From: Anoxybacillus flavithermus | GTDB lineage: Bacteria; Bacillota; Bacilli; Bacillales; Anoxybacillaceae | DNA length: 64,000 nt | NCBI RefSeq assembly: GCF_002742685.1 | Contig: NZ_PEDM01000001.1 | Span: 310,001 to 374,000 of the forward strand | Direction: 5' to 3' | In this document: positions 45,633 to 53,781 of the stretch, one piece after another | Layout: each line of letters opens with the position of its first letter | How positions within the stretch are numbered: the first letter of the stretch is position 1 | The notes under the pieces: generated by a model | Databases searched by the model: none | The model's input: the letters and a program-made list of their open reading frames with translations, nothing else | What the model was told of the DNA's origin: nothing | Made by a program: the position numbers and the translations under genes

Positions 45633-46538
45633 ATGCAGTATCTTGATTTAAAAATGGATTTTATGTTTAAACAGCTGTTCGGTCACCCGAGCCGCAAGTC
45701 CATTACGATGGCGTTTTTAAACGCGCTTTTGCATCGGACAGGCGATGACCGCATCGTTGATGTGCAGTTTGAAAACACCGAACTGACGAAAGAAACAGAA
45801 GACGGAAAAACAGGGCGGTTGGACGTCATTGTTCGCACGAATCGTGGTGAACGCATTCATGTCGAAATTCAAATCATCTCGCAATACGGCATGCCCGAAC
45901 GGCTGTTGTATTACTGGGCGCGGTTGTTTTCCTCTTCGTTATCAAAAGGAGAACGGTACGACACCCTTCCTCCGACCATCATGATCGCCATCTTAAATTA
46001 CCCACTTTTCCCACATGAAACCGACCGCTTCCATACCGTCTTTCACATCCGTGAAGATGAAGAACAATTTCTTTGGAGCGAGCACCTTGAATTTCATGTA
46101 CTCGATTTGTCACAATTTATGGTAAAATGGAAGAAATATCGGAGAGAAGTGAAGCAATCGCCTGAATGGCCATGGCTGACGATGTTATCGGCGGTCGATA
46201 GCCGAACAAAACGAATAGATGAAGACATGTTTCGCGAATTGGAGGGAATCGCGATGACAGAACAAGACATTTTAGAAGCGTTAGAAGAATGGCAAAGTTT
46301 AAGCGTTGACCCAGAAAACCGCTACGCATACGAAATGCGGCTCAAATGGCTGCTTGACCAACTTTCAAACATTCGCAGCAGTCGGGAAGAAGGATTGAAA
46401 GAAGGATTGAAAAAAGGACGAGAAGAAGGAATCAAAGAAACGATCCGAAAAATGAGCGAAAAAGGGATGAGCGTGGCAGAGATTGCACATATACTCGATA
46501 TGACGGAAGAAGATGTGCAAGAACGGTTGAGCGAATAG
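45633..46538 (+). CDS. Rpn-family PD-(D/E)XK nuclease/putative transposase
   Basis: A 301-residue protein. The N-terminal DLKMDFMFKQLFG motif and the nuclease core GRLDVIVRTNRGERIHVEIQI supply D-x(n)-E-x-Q acidic residues of the PDDEXK_2/Rpn type. The C-terminal tail is a Lys/Glu-rich repeat (EEGLKEGLKKGREEGIKETI) followed by a helix-turn-helix-like MSVAEIAHILDMTEEDVQ. ATG at 45633 with SD AAAGG. Rpn proteins in E. coli are DNases linked to RecA-independent recombination and defence. There are no terminal inverted repeats, so it is not an IS element. Confidence 0.85.
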   Translation: MQYLDLKMDFMFKQLFGHPSRKSITMAFLNALLHRTGDDRIVDVQFENTELTKETEDGKTGRLDVIVRTNRGERIHVEIQIISQYGMPERLLYYWARLFSSSLSKGERYDTLPPTIMIAILNYPLFPHETDRFHTVFHIREDEEQFLWSEHLEFHVLDLSQFMVKWKKYRREVKQSPEWPWLTMLSAVDSRTKRIDEDMFRELEGIAMTEQDILEALEEWQSLSVDPENRYAYEMRLKWLLDQLSNIRSSREEGLKEGLKKGREEGIKETIRKMSEKGMSVAEIAHILDMTEEDVQERLSE

Positions 46539-46546
46539 TCTTAAAT

Positions 46547-46568
46547 GCCCTTGCGAATAAGCAAGGGC
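46547..46568 (+). terminator. terminator-like hairpin after the first Rpn gene
   Basis: GCCCTTGC/GCAAGGGC with a 6-nt loop. Only a weak U-tract follows. Confidence 0.6.
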
Positions 46569-46643
46569 TTGTGCTATTGCCTCATACTTTCGACGCTTTT
46601 TTCTTTCGCCACGGTCGTATACTTGAAAAACGGATCTATAAAC

Positions 46644-46676
46644 AAAAAAGTCGGCGCACTTAGCGCTGACTTTTTT
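46644..46676. terminator. second hairpin after the first Rpn gene
   Basis: AAAAAAGTCGGCGC (46644-46657)/GCGCTGACTTTTTT (46663-46676), a 14-bp stem with one G-T pair. Similar AAAAAGC...GCTTTTT hairpins recur at 46941, 49296 and 50454. Confidence 0.7.
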
Positions 46677-46787
46677 ATTTCGCATAATAGGCGCGATACA
46701 AACATTCTTAATGATGGCACTATTAAAGGATGTGGATAGTTTCAATTCCTCATAGGTACACAAATCAAAGATCGAGCTGAACTCCCA

Positions 46788-46934
46788 AACATTCACGGCA
46801 GTTGGAAAAAAGGGTTGAAAGAAAAAATCAAAGAAACGATCTGAAAAATGTGCGAAAAAGACATAAGTGTAACGGACTTTGCAAACATTTTCGACATGAC
46901 CAAAAAAGAAATGCAACAACAATCGAGATGTTGA
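46788..46934 (+). pseudogene. decayed C-terminal tail of an Rpn-family gene
   Basis: One frame of 49 codons aligns without gaps to the tail of the intact gene 300 bp upstream: NIHGSWKKGLKEKIKETI, then TGA at 46842-46844 in place of Arg, then KMCEKDISVTDFANIFDMTK and a stop. The catalytic domain is absent. It marks a former second copy or a recombination scar. Confidence 0.8.
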
Positions 46935-46940
46935 AAATAT

Positions 46941-46971
46941 AAAAAGCCAGCGCCGAACACGCTAGCTTTTT
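46941..46971 (-). terminator. terminator of the racemase operon
   Basis: AAAAAGCCAGCG/CGCTAGCTTTTT with one mismatch and a 7-nt loop, followed on the minus strand by TTTTTATATTTTC. It overlaps the racemase stop. Confidence 0.75.
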
Positions 46972-48070
46972 ACGCCGATGTTTTTGTCGGGAAACGACCG
47001 TTTTTTTCATCTGTTTGTACATACGTTTTTTGAACGTACGGAGACGTCATGAGCGAAATCATCGCTCCATAATCGACCGCAAAGCGAATATGGTCGCCGA
47101 CGCGAATGTCGGTACGTGTGGCATCAACAATAATATGGTCGCTGCTCGATCCGATGATGTCGACAGGAGAAAGTGGCGTCAATCCGCTCACGTGCACATC
47201 TTGGCGGCCGATGCCGACGATGGCGCGTTTCATCATACCCCGTTCTTGAAACGTCGGCGTTTCGCCAAATGCATTGCGGCTTTGTACACCGTACGGAACA
47301 GACGGTTTCATCTTCACTTCAATGACTTCGGTCACTAAACAAAATGCATCTTGATATAAGTTAGGGATCGCAGCGCCACGAATCGTTTCGCGCCCTAAAA
47401 AAATCGCTTCACCTAATCGTAAATGGTTAATGCAACCGACGTCTGTCGTTTGTTTTAGCCAATAATAGTTCGCGGAATTGCCGCCAGATACGTACGGTAA
47501 AAATAACGCATACTCTTTTTGAATACGTTTCGCAAGCGACGAAAGTTCACGCATTTTTTGCTCTGTTGGAATGATGCCACCGAAGCAGGCGAAATTCGCT
47601 CCGATGCCTGCTAGTTGAATGTTTGGCAACCGCAAAATTTGTTCAATAAACGCTGGCACATCTTCAGGCATGACGCCTTCGCGCAAATCCCCCATTTCAA
47701 CCATGATGATGATCGCATGCGTTTTATTTTGCTTCACCGCTTCTGCCGAAATGGCACGCACGACGTCGATTTCCGATTGAACGCTCACATCGACATGTTG
47801 AACGACTTGACTTACTTCGCTTAACGCAGGGGTGCGAATAAGCATATATGTGGCTGGAATATGCGCTAATTTTAATTTTGCGATTCTCTCCACTTTCGTA
47901 TCTGCTAAACTTGTCAAACCGCTATCGACAAGGGTGCGGGCAATTTCCACATCTCCGTTCACCCCTTTGACGACAGCGGTCATTTGAATGCCTTTTTCTT
48001 CGCACCATTTTTTCAACGTCACAGCATTATGGCGAATTTTCCGCAAGTCAATTTCGACCCTCGGCGTCAT
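46970..48070 (-). CDS. PLP-dependent alanine/ornithine-type amino acid racemase
   Basis: A 366-residue fold-type III PLP enzyme. The PLP-lysine motif is MTAVVKGVNGD (near residue 35) and a later phosphate-binding stretch is VSGGNSANYYWL. It belongs to the group annotated as alanine/ornithine racemases rather than canonical Alr, which has a C-terminal tyrosine motif not seen here. It starts as ATGA on the stop of the DUF1611 gene. The pairing with a DgcN-like protein suggests D-amino-acid metabolism; the substrate is unproven. Confidence 0.82.
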   Translation of the reverse strand: MTPRVEIDLRKIRHNAVTLKKWCEEKGIQMTAVVKGVNGDVEIARTLVDSGLTSLADTKVERIAKLKLAHIPATYMLIRTPALSEVSQVVQHVDVSVQSEIDVVRAISAEAVKQNKTHAIIIMVEMGDLREGVMPEDVPAFIEQILRLPNIQLAGIGANFACFGGIIPTEQKMRELSSLAKRIQKEYALFLPYVSGGNSANYYWLKQTTDVGCINHLRLGEAIFLGRETIRGAAIPNLYQDAFCLVTEVIEVKMKPSVPYGVQSRNAFGETPTFQERGMMKRAIVGIGRQDVHVSGLTPLSPVDIIGSSSDHIIVDATRTDIRVGDHIRFAVDYGAMISLMTSPYVQKTYVQTDEKNGRFPTKTSA

Positions 48071-49149
48071 GATACGGCCACCTCATGTTTTTGTAAAGAT
48101 GGGAAATAATCGATGAGACGATTAACGACTTTGTCGGCTCCATATTTTAATACATCGGTCACAGGCATACGGAATTTTCGTTCGTATTCGTCCATCGTTT
48201 GTTTTAGTTCATCATCTGTCATGCCTTCATGATTTAACGTGATCGCAACAACTTTTGTTTTTCCGAAATGTTCAATTAACGCAATTTCACTTTCCACTGT
48301 CGGCATCTCAACAAACGGGAAGTCGCCAAGCACTTTTCGCTTCGGTGGGTGTTGTAAAATAACGGCTTGCGGCCGCGCCCCTTTTAAAATGCCAGCCGAG
48401 CTGACGTAAGCTGGATGGCTCAGCGCCCCTTGTCCCTCCACAATAATGATGTCGGGTTTTTCTGTTTCGTACGCGCGCACAATTTCTCGCTCGAGTTCAC
48501 CGATCATATATTGAAGCGGAAACGCATCCATCGCAAATCCGTACGAAGCGCCTTGAATTAAGCCCGTTTGTCCTGTCGCAACGAATGCCGTTTTATAACC
48601 GCGCTTTTGCATTTCTTTTGCGACGATCATCGCCGTCGTTCGTTTCCCGCATGCGCCATCTGTCCCAAGCACCGCCACAATGGGCGCTTTCACTTGCAAA
48701 ATACGTCCCGTAAACAACGTCCATTCTTTTTTCGGACGCGGTTTGCGAACGTCGCGAATCGTTACCCCGTAGCGTTTCGCCATCGCCATCATTTCTTCGT
48801 CTTCTGTTAAGAACTCTTGAAGTGGGTTAATGATATGCATGCCTGCTTCCATCGCTTCGATGATCACTTGTCGTTCTTCTTTTTTGAGAAAAGCGTTCGC
48901 TGGAGCAATTCCTAAGATGAAGTAGTTCGGTTTTTCTTTTGCGGAGGCCATTGCATCTTGAAGATTTTTACAAATCGGAATGCCGTTTTTCTTTTGATCA
49001 AGCACCTCGCCGGCATCTTGACCAGCTTTTGTTGAATCAATGACTGCCACGATCTCATACAACCCCGAATCGCGCACAAGCCCATTCGCTGTTTTTCCAT
49101 CCATGGAACCAAATTGATTTTCACAATATACAATGGCGTATTTCTTCAC
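48067..49149 (-). CDS. DUF1611 P-loop protein (DgcN-like, putative D-glutamate N-acetyltransferase)
   Basis: A 360-residue protein. An N-terminal Rossmann-like domain (about 1-130) is followed by a P-loop domain with VLGTDGACGKRTTAMIVAKEM and the motif IIIVEGQGALSHPAYV. GTG at 49149 is 8 nt from SD GGAGGG; the frame to 49164 adds codons inside the SD. DUF1611 includes DgcN of marine bacteria, reported to acetylate D-glutamate. Coupled by 4 bp to a racemase. A leader hairpin with a U-run lies between promoter and gene. Confidence 0.8.
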   Translation of the reverse strand: MKKYAIVYCENQFGSMDGKTANGLVRDSGLYEIVAVIDSTKAGQDAGEVLDQKKNGIPICKNLQDAMASAKEKPNYFILGIAPANAFLKKEERQVIIEAMEAGMHIINPLQEFLTEDEEMMAMAKRYGVTIRDVRKPRPKKEWTLFTGRILQVKAPIVAVLGTDGACGKRTTAMIVAKEMQKRGYKTAFVATGQTGLIQGASYGFAMDAFPLQYMIGELEREIVRAYETEKPDIIIVEGQGALSHPAYVSSAGILKGARPQAVILQHPPKRKVLGDFPFVEMPTVESEIALIEHFGKTKVVAITLNHEGMTDDELKQTMDEYERKFRMPVTDVLKYGADKVVNRLIDYFPSLQKHEVAVS

Positions 49150-49190
49150 AAGAAATCCCTCCATTTCGTTGTGAAATCAATGTCTCCATG

Positions 49191-49231
49191 AAAAAAACAT
49201 CTCGCTTTACCACAATCGGAAAGAAAGATGT
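49191..49231 (-). promoter_or_regulatory. leader terminator hairpin of the DUF1611-racemase operon
   Basis: On the minus strand ACATCT...CTTT (from 49231) pairs with AAAG..AGATGT (to 49197), followed by T6-T7 (49191-49196). It begins only a few nt after the predicted start site and 42 nt before the GTG. It looks like an attenuator or a 5' protective hairpin. No ligand-binding fold is recognised. Confidence 0.55.
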
Positions 49232-49243
49232 CCTCTATTTTTT

Positions 49244-49273
49244 ATTATAACGAATTTTGAAGAAAAAGTAAAA
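49244..49273 (-). promoter_or_regulatory. promoter of the DUF1611-racemase operon
   Basis: TATAAT at 49244-49249 on the minus strand, with TTTACT about 18 nt upstream as a partial -35 box. Confidence 0.5.
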
Positions 49274-49295
49274 TAGTACCTATCAAACCTATACG

Positions 49296-49320
49296 AAAAA
49301 AGCCAACGTCTAGCACGCTG
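49296..49320. repeat. 25-bp direct repeat, left copy
   Basis: A 25-bp sequence beginning AAAAAAGCCAACG and ending TAGCACGCTG. The exact same 25 bp occurs at 50454-50478, so the pair brackets the second Rpn gene at a distance of 1158 bp. In this copy the 3' half of the hairpin has decayed. Sequence following it (TTTATTCCTCATAGGC) resembles that following the hairpin at 46644-46676. Confidence 0.7.
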
Positions 49321-49544
49321 ACGTGTTTATTCCTCATAGGCATGATACAAATCGAATAAGTCCGAGCGAACGATACATTCCATCCTTTGCACAATACAAC
49401 CATAAAAAGTGCCAATGTATCAACACACGGAAAAGCTATACACCATCATCACACATCCGAAAATTCGGTTCATTTCCTTGATAATTGTCGTCAATCTCCC
49501 GGAGTGTTCATAAAACGGGAGATCGACGATAATGAGCAAACAAC
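49321..49544. other. intergenic region downstream of the second Rpn gene
   Basis: No gene is visible. It holds a small hairpin CCGAA/TTCGG (49458-49469) and a larger one, CGTC-A-ATCTCCCG (49489-49501)/CGGGAGAT-C-GACG (49516-49528), 12 bp with one mismatch. The latter may protect the 3' end of the Rpn mRNA; it has no U-tract. Confidence 0.55.
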
Positions 49545-50384
49545 TTATTCTTTTTCCAATAGCTGTTTCACTTCTTCTTCCGTAAGATCTGTGACGTTCG
49601 CAATATCTTTGACACTCATCCCTTTTTTCACCATCGTTTGTATAAGATGCTTCATGCCTTGTCTCATGCCTTGTCGTTCATACGAAATCATGAGCCCCAA
49701 CACTTGTTCTTTTTCTTTCGTCTCCATTTCATTCACCTCACTTCTCAGTCTTCGTTCTTCTTCATCTGATAGTTTCACATATGTTTCAAAAAAGCCAAAC
49801 AATAACCGTTGTTTCGCTTCGTCTAATTCCATTCGGACAAGCATGCGTAAAAATTGCTTTTTCAATTCTACCCGTTCACTTTCAGTATAACCCATTTTAC
49901 TGAGCAGTGCAGCGGCGATTGGGTTATCGTTACGAATATAGTTTCGCCAGTTTTGTTTACGAAGTTCCACAGTGAAAAAGTGAAAATTAAGCACATGACC
50001 AAACGGAAATTGGAGGGTAAATGTCGATGGTTCGTCGCGGATCGTATCGTAGCTAAAGACGGCAATCGGTACGATGTGTTTACGGTATTTTTCAAACAAG
50101 CGGCTAAAATAAATAAACATCCGTTCGGGAAACGATGGTTGGACGTAGCTTTGGTTTTCGATATGGACAATAATTAGGCTATCCTCCCCTTTCAATTTCG
50201 TTTCGACTAACAAATCAACGCGATACTTCTCCCCTGCCGTTACATCGGTAAACAGCTCCTCCGACAAAAACGATACGTGTTGAAAGTCGATATGCTCATG
50301 CATCGTTGGGAAAAAGAGAATGATAAACTCCTCAAAAAACGTTTGAATTAACTCTTTAAACAGACGATCGTGATCAACGGACAT
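49545..50384 (-). CDS. Rpn-family PD-(D/E)XK nuclease/putative transposase, second copy
   Basis: A 279-residue protein. The N-terminal RLFKELIQTFFEEFIILFFP and the core RVDLLVETKLKGEDSLIIVHIENQSY carry the D..ExQ-type acidic motif of the Rpn/PDDEXK_2 group. The C-terminal tail has RQGMRQGMKHLI followed by MSVKDIANVTDLTEEEVKQLL, the same helix-turn-helix-like module as the first Rpn gene. The nuclease halves are only distantly alike, so this is not a recent duplicate. ATG at 50384 has SD GAGGTGA. Flanked by 25-bp direct repeats. Confidence 0.85.
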   Translation of the reverse strand: MSVDHDRLFKELIQTFFEEFIILFFPTMHEHIDFQHVSFLSEELFTDVTAGEKYRVDLLVETKLKGEDSLIIVHIENQSYVQPSFPERMFIYFSRLFEKYRKHIVPIAVFSYDTIRDEPSTFTLQFPFGHVLNFHFFTVELRKQNWRNYIRNDNPIAAALLSKMGYTESERVELKKQFLRMLVRMELDEAKQRLLFGFFETYVKLSDEEERRLRSEVNEMETKEKEQVLGLMISYERQGMRQGMKHLIQTMVKKGMSVKDIANVTDLTEEEVKQLLEKE

Positions 50385-50453
50385 ACATTCACCTCGCATA
50401 CTTTTTTGACGTTTTTATTCGACAACATCAGCCATTTCCCTGCATAGCTATAT

Positions 50454-50484
50454 AAAAAAGCCAACGTCTAGCACGCTGGCTTTT
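50454..50484. terminator. terminator/direct repeat, right copy
   Basis: AAAAAAGCCAACG...CGCTGGCTTTTTT forms a terminator at the end of the minus-strand kinase gene. Its first 25 bp (50454-50478) are identical to 49296-49320. Confidence 0.75.
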
Positions 50485-52197
50485 TTATCGCCCAATTGGC
50501 AAGCTGATGACAAACGTCGTTCCTTTCTCCGAACTGTCATGAAGCGCAATCGTTCCGCCATGGTTTTCAATAATTCGTTTCACAATCGTTAACCCTAAGC
50601 CTGTGCCCGATGATTTCGTCGTCATAAACGGTTCAAAAAGCGCCTTTTCCATCTCTTTTGAAATTCCGCGACCGGAGTCGTAAATATACATATTGTACGT
50701 CCCCTCATTGACATCAGAATATATGCAAATCGTGCCGTTTTCTTCGATAGCTTCGATGCTGTTATGAAGCAAATTGTATAACACTTGCATCATTTGTTTC
50801 GGATCGATCCATAACGGAACCCGATCCAGACGAACGTGAACAGCGATTTTTTTTGTTTCACATATGTGTTGGAGCAAAAAAAGAAGATCTTGAACAATCG
50901 TTTCCATGTACGTCTCTTTTAACATCGGTGCGCTCGGCTTTGCAATAAGAAGCATATCTTCAACAATCGCATTAATGCGGTCAATTTCTTTTAATAAAAG
51001 CGGAATATGGTATTGTTTACGCTCGTTTTCCGCTAAATTTTCGTTCATAAACGCTAAAAAGCCATGAATAACCGCAAGCGGATTGCGAATTTCATGCGCT
51101 GCCTTCGCCGCCATTTCCCCCATTAACGCCAACTTTTCCGATTGATGTATTCGCTTCGTTAGTTGTTCCATTTCGGTGATGTCGAGGAAATAAGTAATTT
51201 CCCCAATGTGCTCATCATACCTATTTTTCAACTGTACTTTAGACATCAAAAAAGTTTTCGTTTCTAATGTTTTGTAAACGATCTTCTTGTTTGTTACAGG
51301 GGAACTCGTTAAAAAAAGCTCCCAAAACGCCTTGTTTTCTTTCGGTTTTTGCCTTTCATTCAGCATATGTTCTATATCTTTTTTCCCCAAGGAAAGCAAC
51401 GTCACCGCTGATTCATTAATAAAATAATTCCCTTTCAACTTATCATTCATAATAATTCCGCTCGGTAAAGCGTTTAGTAATTGTTCAATAAATACTTTAT
51501 CTTTCAATACTTCTTCATATAAATATGAGTACTTTCTAAAAATGATCGACAAAACGACAAGAATGGCAGTAAACATAGCTAATCCAAACATAGGATAAAA
51601 AGGAAGAGAAAGCGCCAAAATAACTGCTCCACCTAGTATAATCATATATTCAAAAATCGTTTCTTTCACAATACTCGTCACTATGACGTACATTCGCTGC
51701 GATGAGTTAAGGAAGAAATAAAAAGCCATGATGAGCGCATTGACTGTGTAATATACGACAAAAGAAGCGATATACGCAGGAGAATGCGCAAAATCAATCG
51801 CTCTAATCTCCCCATCGAAAAAAAGAAACGTATAATAAGCGCTACAAATCATAAGAACATACATAGAAAAATTAAATATATGCTTCCACCAAACCATTTT
51901 TTTATATTGAAAAATAAAAATAAATACCGTACTTAATAACAAACTGAATAAAACGTATTTCATTCCAAATACAACGAGCACTGCCAAATGTAGCGAAGAA
52001 TCAAACGACGTCCCATTTCCATTTGGCGGAAGTTTAATGTCATAATAATTAAGAAGAACCACTCCGATCGCCAACAATAACGAAAATAAGATTTGCTCTT
52101 GATCAAAGGAAAAAGAATAAAAAAAGATAATCAGTCCACTGAAACAAACGATCGAGGTATATAATGATATAAGTCGTTTCCTCCACGTTGCACACAA
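50485..52197 (-). CDS. membrane sensor histidine kinase with PAS domain
   Basis: A 570-residue kinase. About seven hydrophobic helices fill residues 1-215. A PAS domain (about 235-345) is followed by HisKA with H-box AAKAAHEIRNPLAVIHGF and HATPase with VLYNLLHNSIEAIEE, DSGRGIS and GTGLGLT. The TTG start at 52197 is 8 nt from SD AGAGG; no better start is visible. No response regulator is adjacent. Similarity of the kinase core to the two other kinases in the window suggests an orphan phosphorelay kinase. Confidence 0.82.
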   Translation of the reverse strand: MCATWRKRLISLYTSIVCFSGLIIFFYSFSFDQEQILFSLLLAIGVVLLNYYDIKLPPNGNGTSFDSSLHLAVLVVFGMKYVLFSLLLSTVFIFIFQYKKMVWWKHIFNFSMYVLMICSAYYTFLFFDGEIRAIDFAHSPAYIASFVVYYTVNALIMAFYFFLNSSQRMYVIVTSIVKETIFEYMIILGGAVILALSLPFYPMFGLAMFTAILVVLSIIFRKYSYLYEEVLKDKVFIEQLLNALPSGIIMNDKLKGNYFINESAVTLLSLGKKDIEHMLNERQKPKENKAFWELFLTSSPVTNKKIVYKTLETKTFLMSKVQLKNRYDEHIGEITYFLDITEMEQLTKRIHQSEKLALMGEMAAKAAHEIRNPLAVIHGFLAFMNENLAENERKQYHIPLLLKEIDRINAIVEDMLLIAKPSAPMLKETYMETIVQDLLFLLQHICETKKIAVHVRLDRVPLWIDPKQMMQVLYNLLHNSIEAIEENGTICIYSDVNEGTYNMYIYDSGRGISKEMEKALFEPFMTTKSSGTGLGLTIVKRIIENHGGTIALHDSSEKGTTFVISLPIGR

Positions 52198-52299
52198 TGA
52201 TAAAACCTCTTTTCAAATCCGTTCTAGAATTTCACTCTATCATTCTATTTCAAACACAACGAAGAAGCAACGGAAGCTTATGCCTTAAACTTGAAACGA

Positions 52300-52329
52300 A
52301 AAAACATGGCGCAATCACGCCATGTTTTT
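52300..52329 (-). terminator. terminator of the ansAB-malic enzyme operon
   Basis: AAAAACATGGCG/CGCCATGTTTTT, 12-bp perfect stem, 6-nt loop. It overlaps the malic enzyme stop. Confidence 0.85.
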
Positions 52330-53743
52330 ATCGAAACATCATATCGTCTTTTCGGGCGACACCGGTTTTATATGCAGCTTTCATGACGGCTTCGCGCACG
52401 CGTTCAGCCACTTTGTTGTTAAAGACGCTTGGGATAATGTACGTTTCGCTTAATTCTTCGTCGGTGACGACAGAGGCGATCGCTTCGGCTGCGGCGAGCT
52501 TCATTTCTTCGTTAATTTCGATGGCGCGGCAATCAAGCGCGCCGCGGAAAATGCCTGGGAAGCAAAGAACGTTATTAATTTGGTTCGGATAGTCGGAACG
52601 TCCGGTCGCCATGACGCGAACGTACGGTTCCGCAAGCTCTGGATCAATTTCTGGGATCGGGTTTGCCATCGCAAAAACAATTGGATCTTTCGCCATTTTT
52701 TTCACATCTTCTACTTTTAAAATGCCAGGGGCAGATACACCGATAAATACGTCCGCACCAGCGATGACATCCGAAAGTGAACCGCTTATATTTTCTGGAT
52801 TTGTCAGTTGCGCATATTCGTTCCAATACGGATTGTCGTATTGCACCCCGCGATGAATCGCCCCTTGACGATCAACGCCGATAATGTTTTTTACGCCGGC
52901 GGCAAGCAACATTTTCGTGCAGGCGATTCCTGCAGCACCGATGCCTGTTAAAACAACTTTAATATCTTCAATCTTTTTATCTACAATTTTTAATGCATTT
53001 AACAAACCTGCAAGTAAGACGACCGCTGTTCCATGTTGATCATCGTGGAAGACAGGAATGTCGAGCTCTTGTTTTAACCGCTCCTCAATTTCAAAACAAC
53101 GTGGGGCAGCGATATCTTCTAAATTAATGCCACCAAACGCTGGGGCAATCGCTTTGACGATTTGCACAATTTCTTCTGTATCTTTCGTATCTAAACAAAT
53201 CGGAAACGCATCGACGCCCGCAAGCTGTTTAAATAACATCGCCTTTCCTTCCATGACCGGCATCGCCGCATACGGTCCAATGTCGCCAAGCCCTAATACC
53301 GCCGTTCCGTCTGAAATGACTGCGACTGTATTTCGTTTAATCGTCAATGAATACGCCTTCGACGGATCTTCCGCAATCGCCGTGCATATGCGCGCCACCC
53401 CCGGCGTGTACACGCGCGCTAAATCGTCACGCGTTTTAATCGGAATTTTTGATTTCACTTCAATTTTTCCGCCAATGTGCATTAAAAATGTGCGGTCGGA
53501 CACGTGAATAACTTTCACGCCTGTTGTTTTTCGCAACGTATCAACGACAACGTCCGCATGCTTCGAGTCAAGAACGCTCACCGTAATATCGCGCACTGTA
53601 TGCGTTTTACTTGAAGAAATGACGTCAATGCCGACAATATCTCCACCCGCTTGTCCAATCGCTGTGGCAATGTCGCTAAAAGCGACGACGTTTTTCGCAA
53701 ATTGTAGTCGAATCGTAATGTGCATGTTTGCTCCGCTTGACAT
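52328..53743 (-). CDS. NAD-dependent malic enzyme with N-terminal ACT-like domain
   Basis: A 471-residue enzyme decarboxylating malate to pyruvate. An ACT-like regulatory domain (residues 1-80, QFAKNVVAFSDIATAIGQAGG) precedes the malic enzyme fold with VYTPGVARICTAIAEDP, FHDDQHGTAVVLLAG and the nucleotide loop GIGAAGIACTKMLL. SD AAGGAAGGG is 6 nt before ATG. It follows ansB. This matches the B. subtilis ansAB-mleN-mleA order without the antiporter gene, so mleA function is likely. Confidence 0.88.
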   Translation of the reverse strand: MSSGANMHITIRLQFAKNVVAFSDIATAIGQAGGDIVGIDVISSSKTHTVRDITVSVLDSKHADVVVDTLRKTTGVKVIHVSDRTFLMHIGGKIEVKSKIPIKTRDDLARVYTPGVARICTAIAEDPSKAYSLTIKRNTVAVISDGTAVLGLGDIGPYAAMPVMEGKAMLFKQLAGVDAFPICLDTKDTEEIVQIVKAIAPAFGGINLEDIAAPRCFEIEERLKQELDIPVFHDDQHGTAVVLLAGLLNALKIVDKKIEDIKVVLTGIGAAGIACTKMLLAAGVKNIIGVDRQGAIHRGVQYDNPYWNEYAQLTNPENISGSLSDVIAGADVFIGVSAPGILKVEDVKKMAKDPIVFAMANPIPEIDPELAEPYVRVMATGRSDYPNQINNVLCFPGIFRGALDCRAIEINEEMKLAAAEAIASVVTDEELSETYIIPSVFNNKVAERVREAVMKAAYKTGVARKDDMMFR

Positions 53744-53781
53744 GTTGTACCCTTCCTTTTCTTTGTCTCTGTCGCTTCATG

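Noticed and set aside
49191-49249. T-box or known riboswitch upstream of the DUF1611 operon
   Set aside because: The leader is under 90 nt and lacks T-box (TGGNACCGCG-like) or other recognised aptamer motifs; only one terminator hairpin is present.
45633-50384. Insertion sequences carrying the Rpn (putative transposase) genes
   Set aside because: No terminal inverted repeats or target duplications were found. The 25-bp direct repeats coincide with a terminator. Rpn proteins are nucleases, not DDE transposases.
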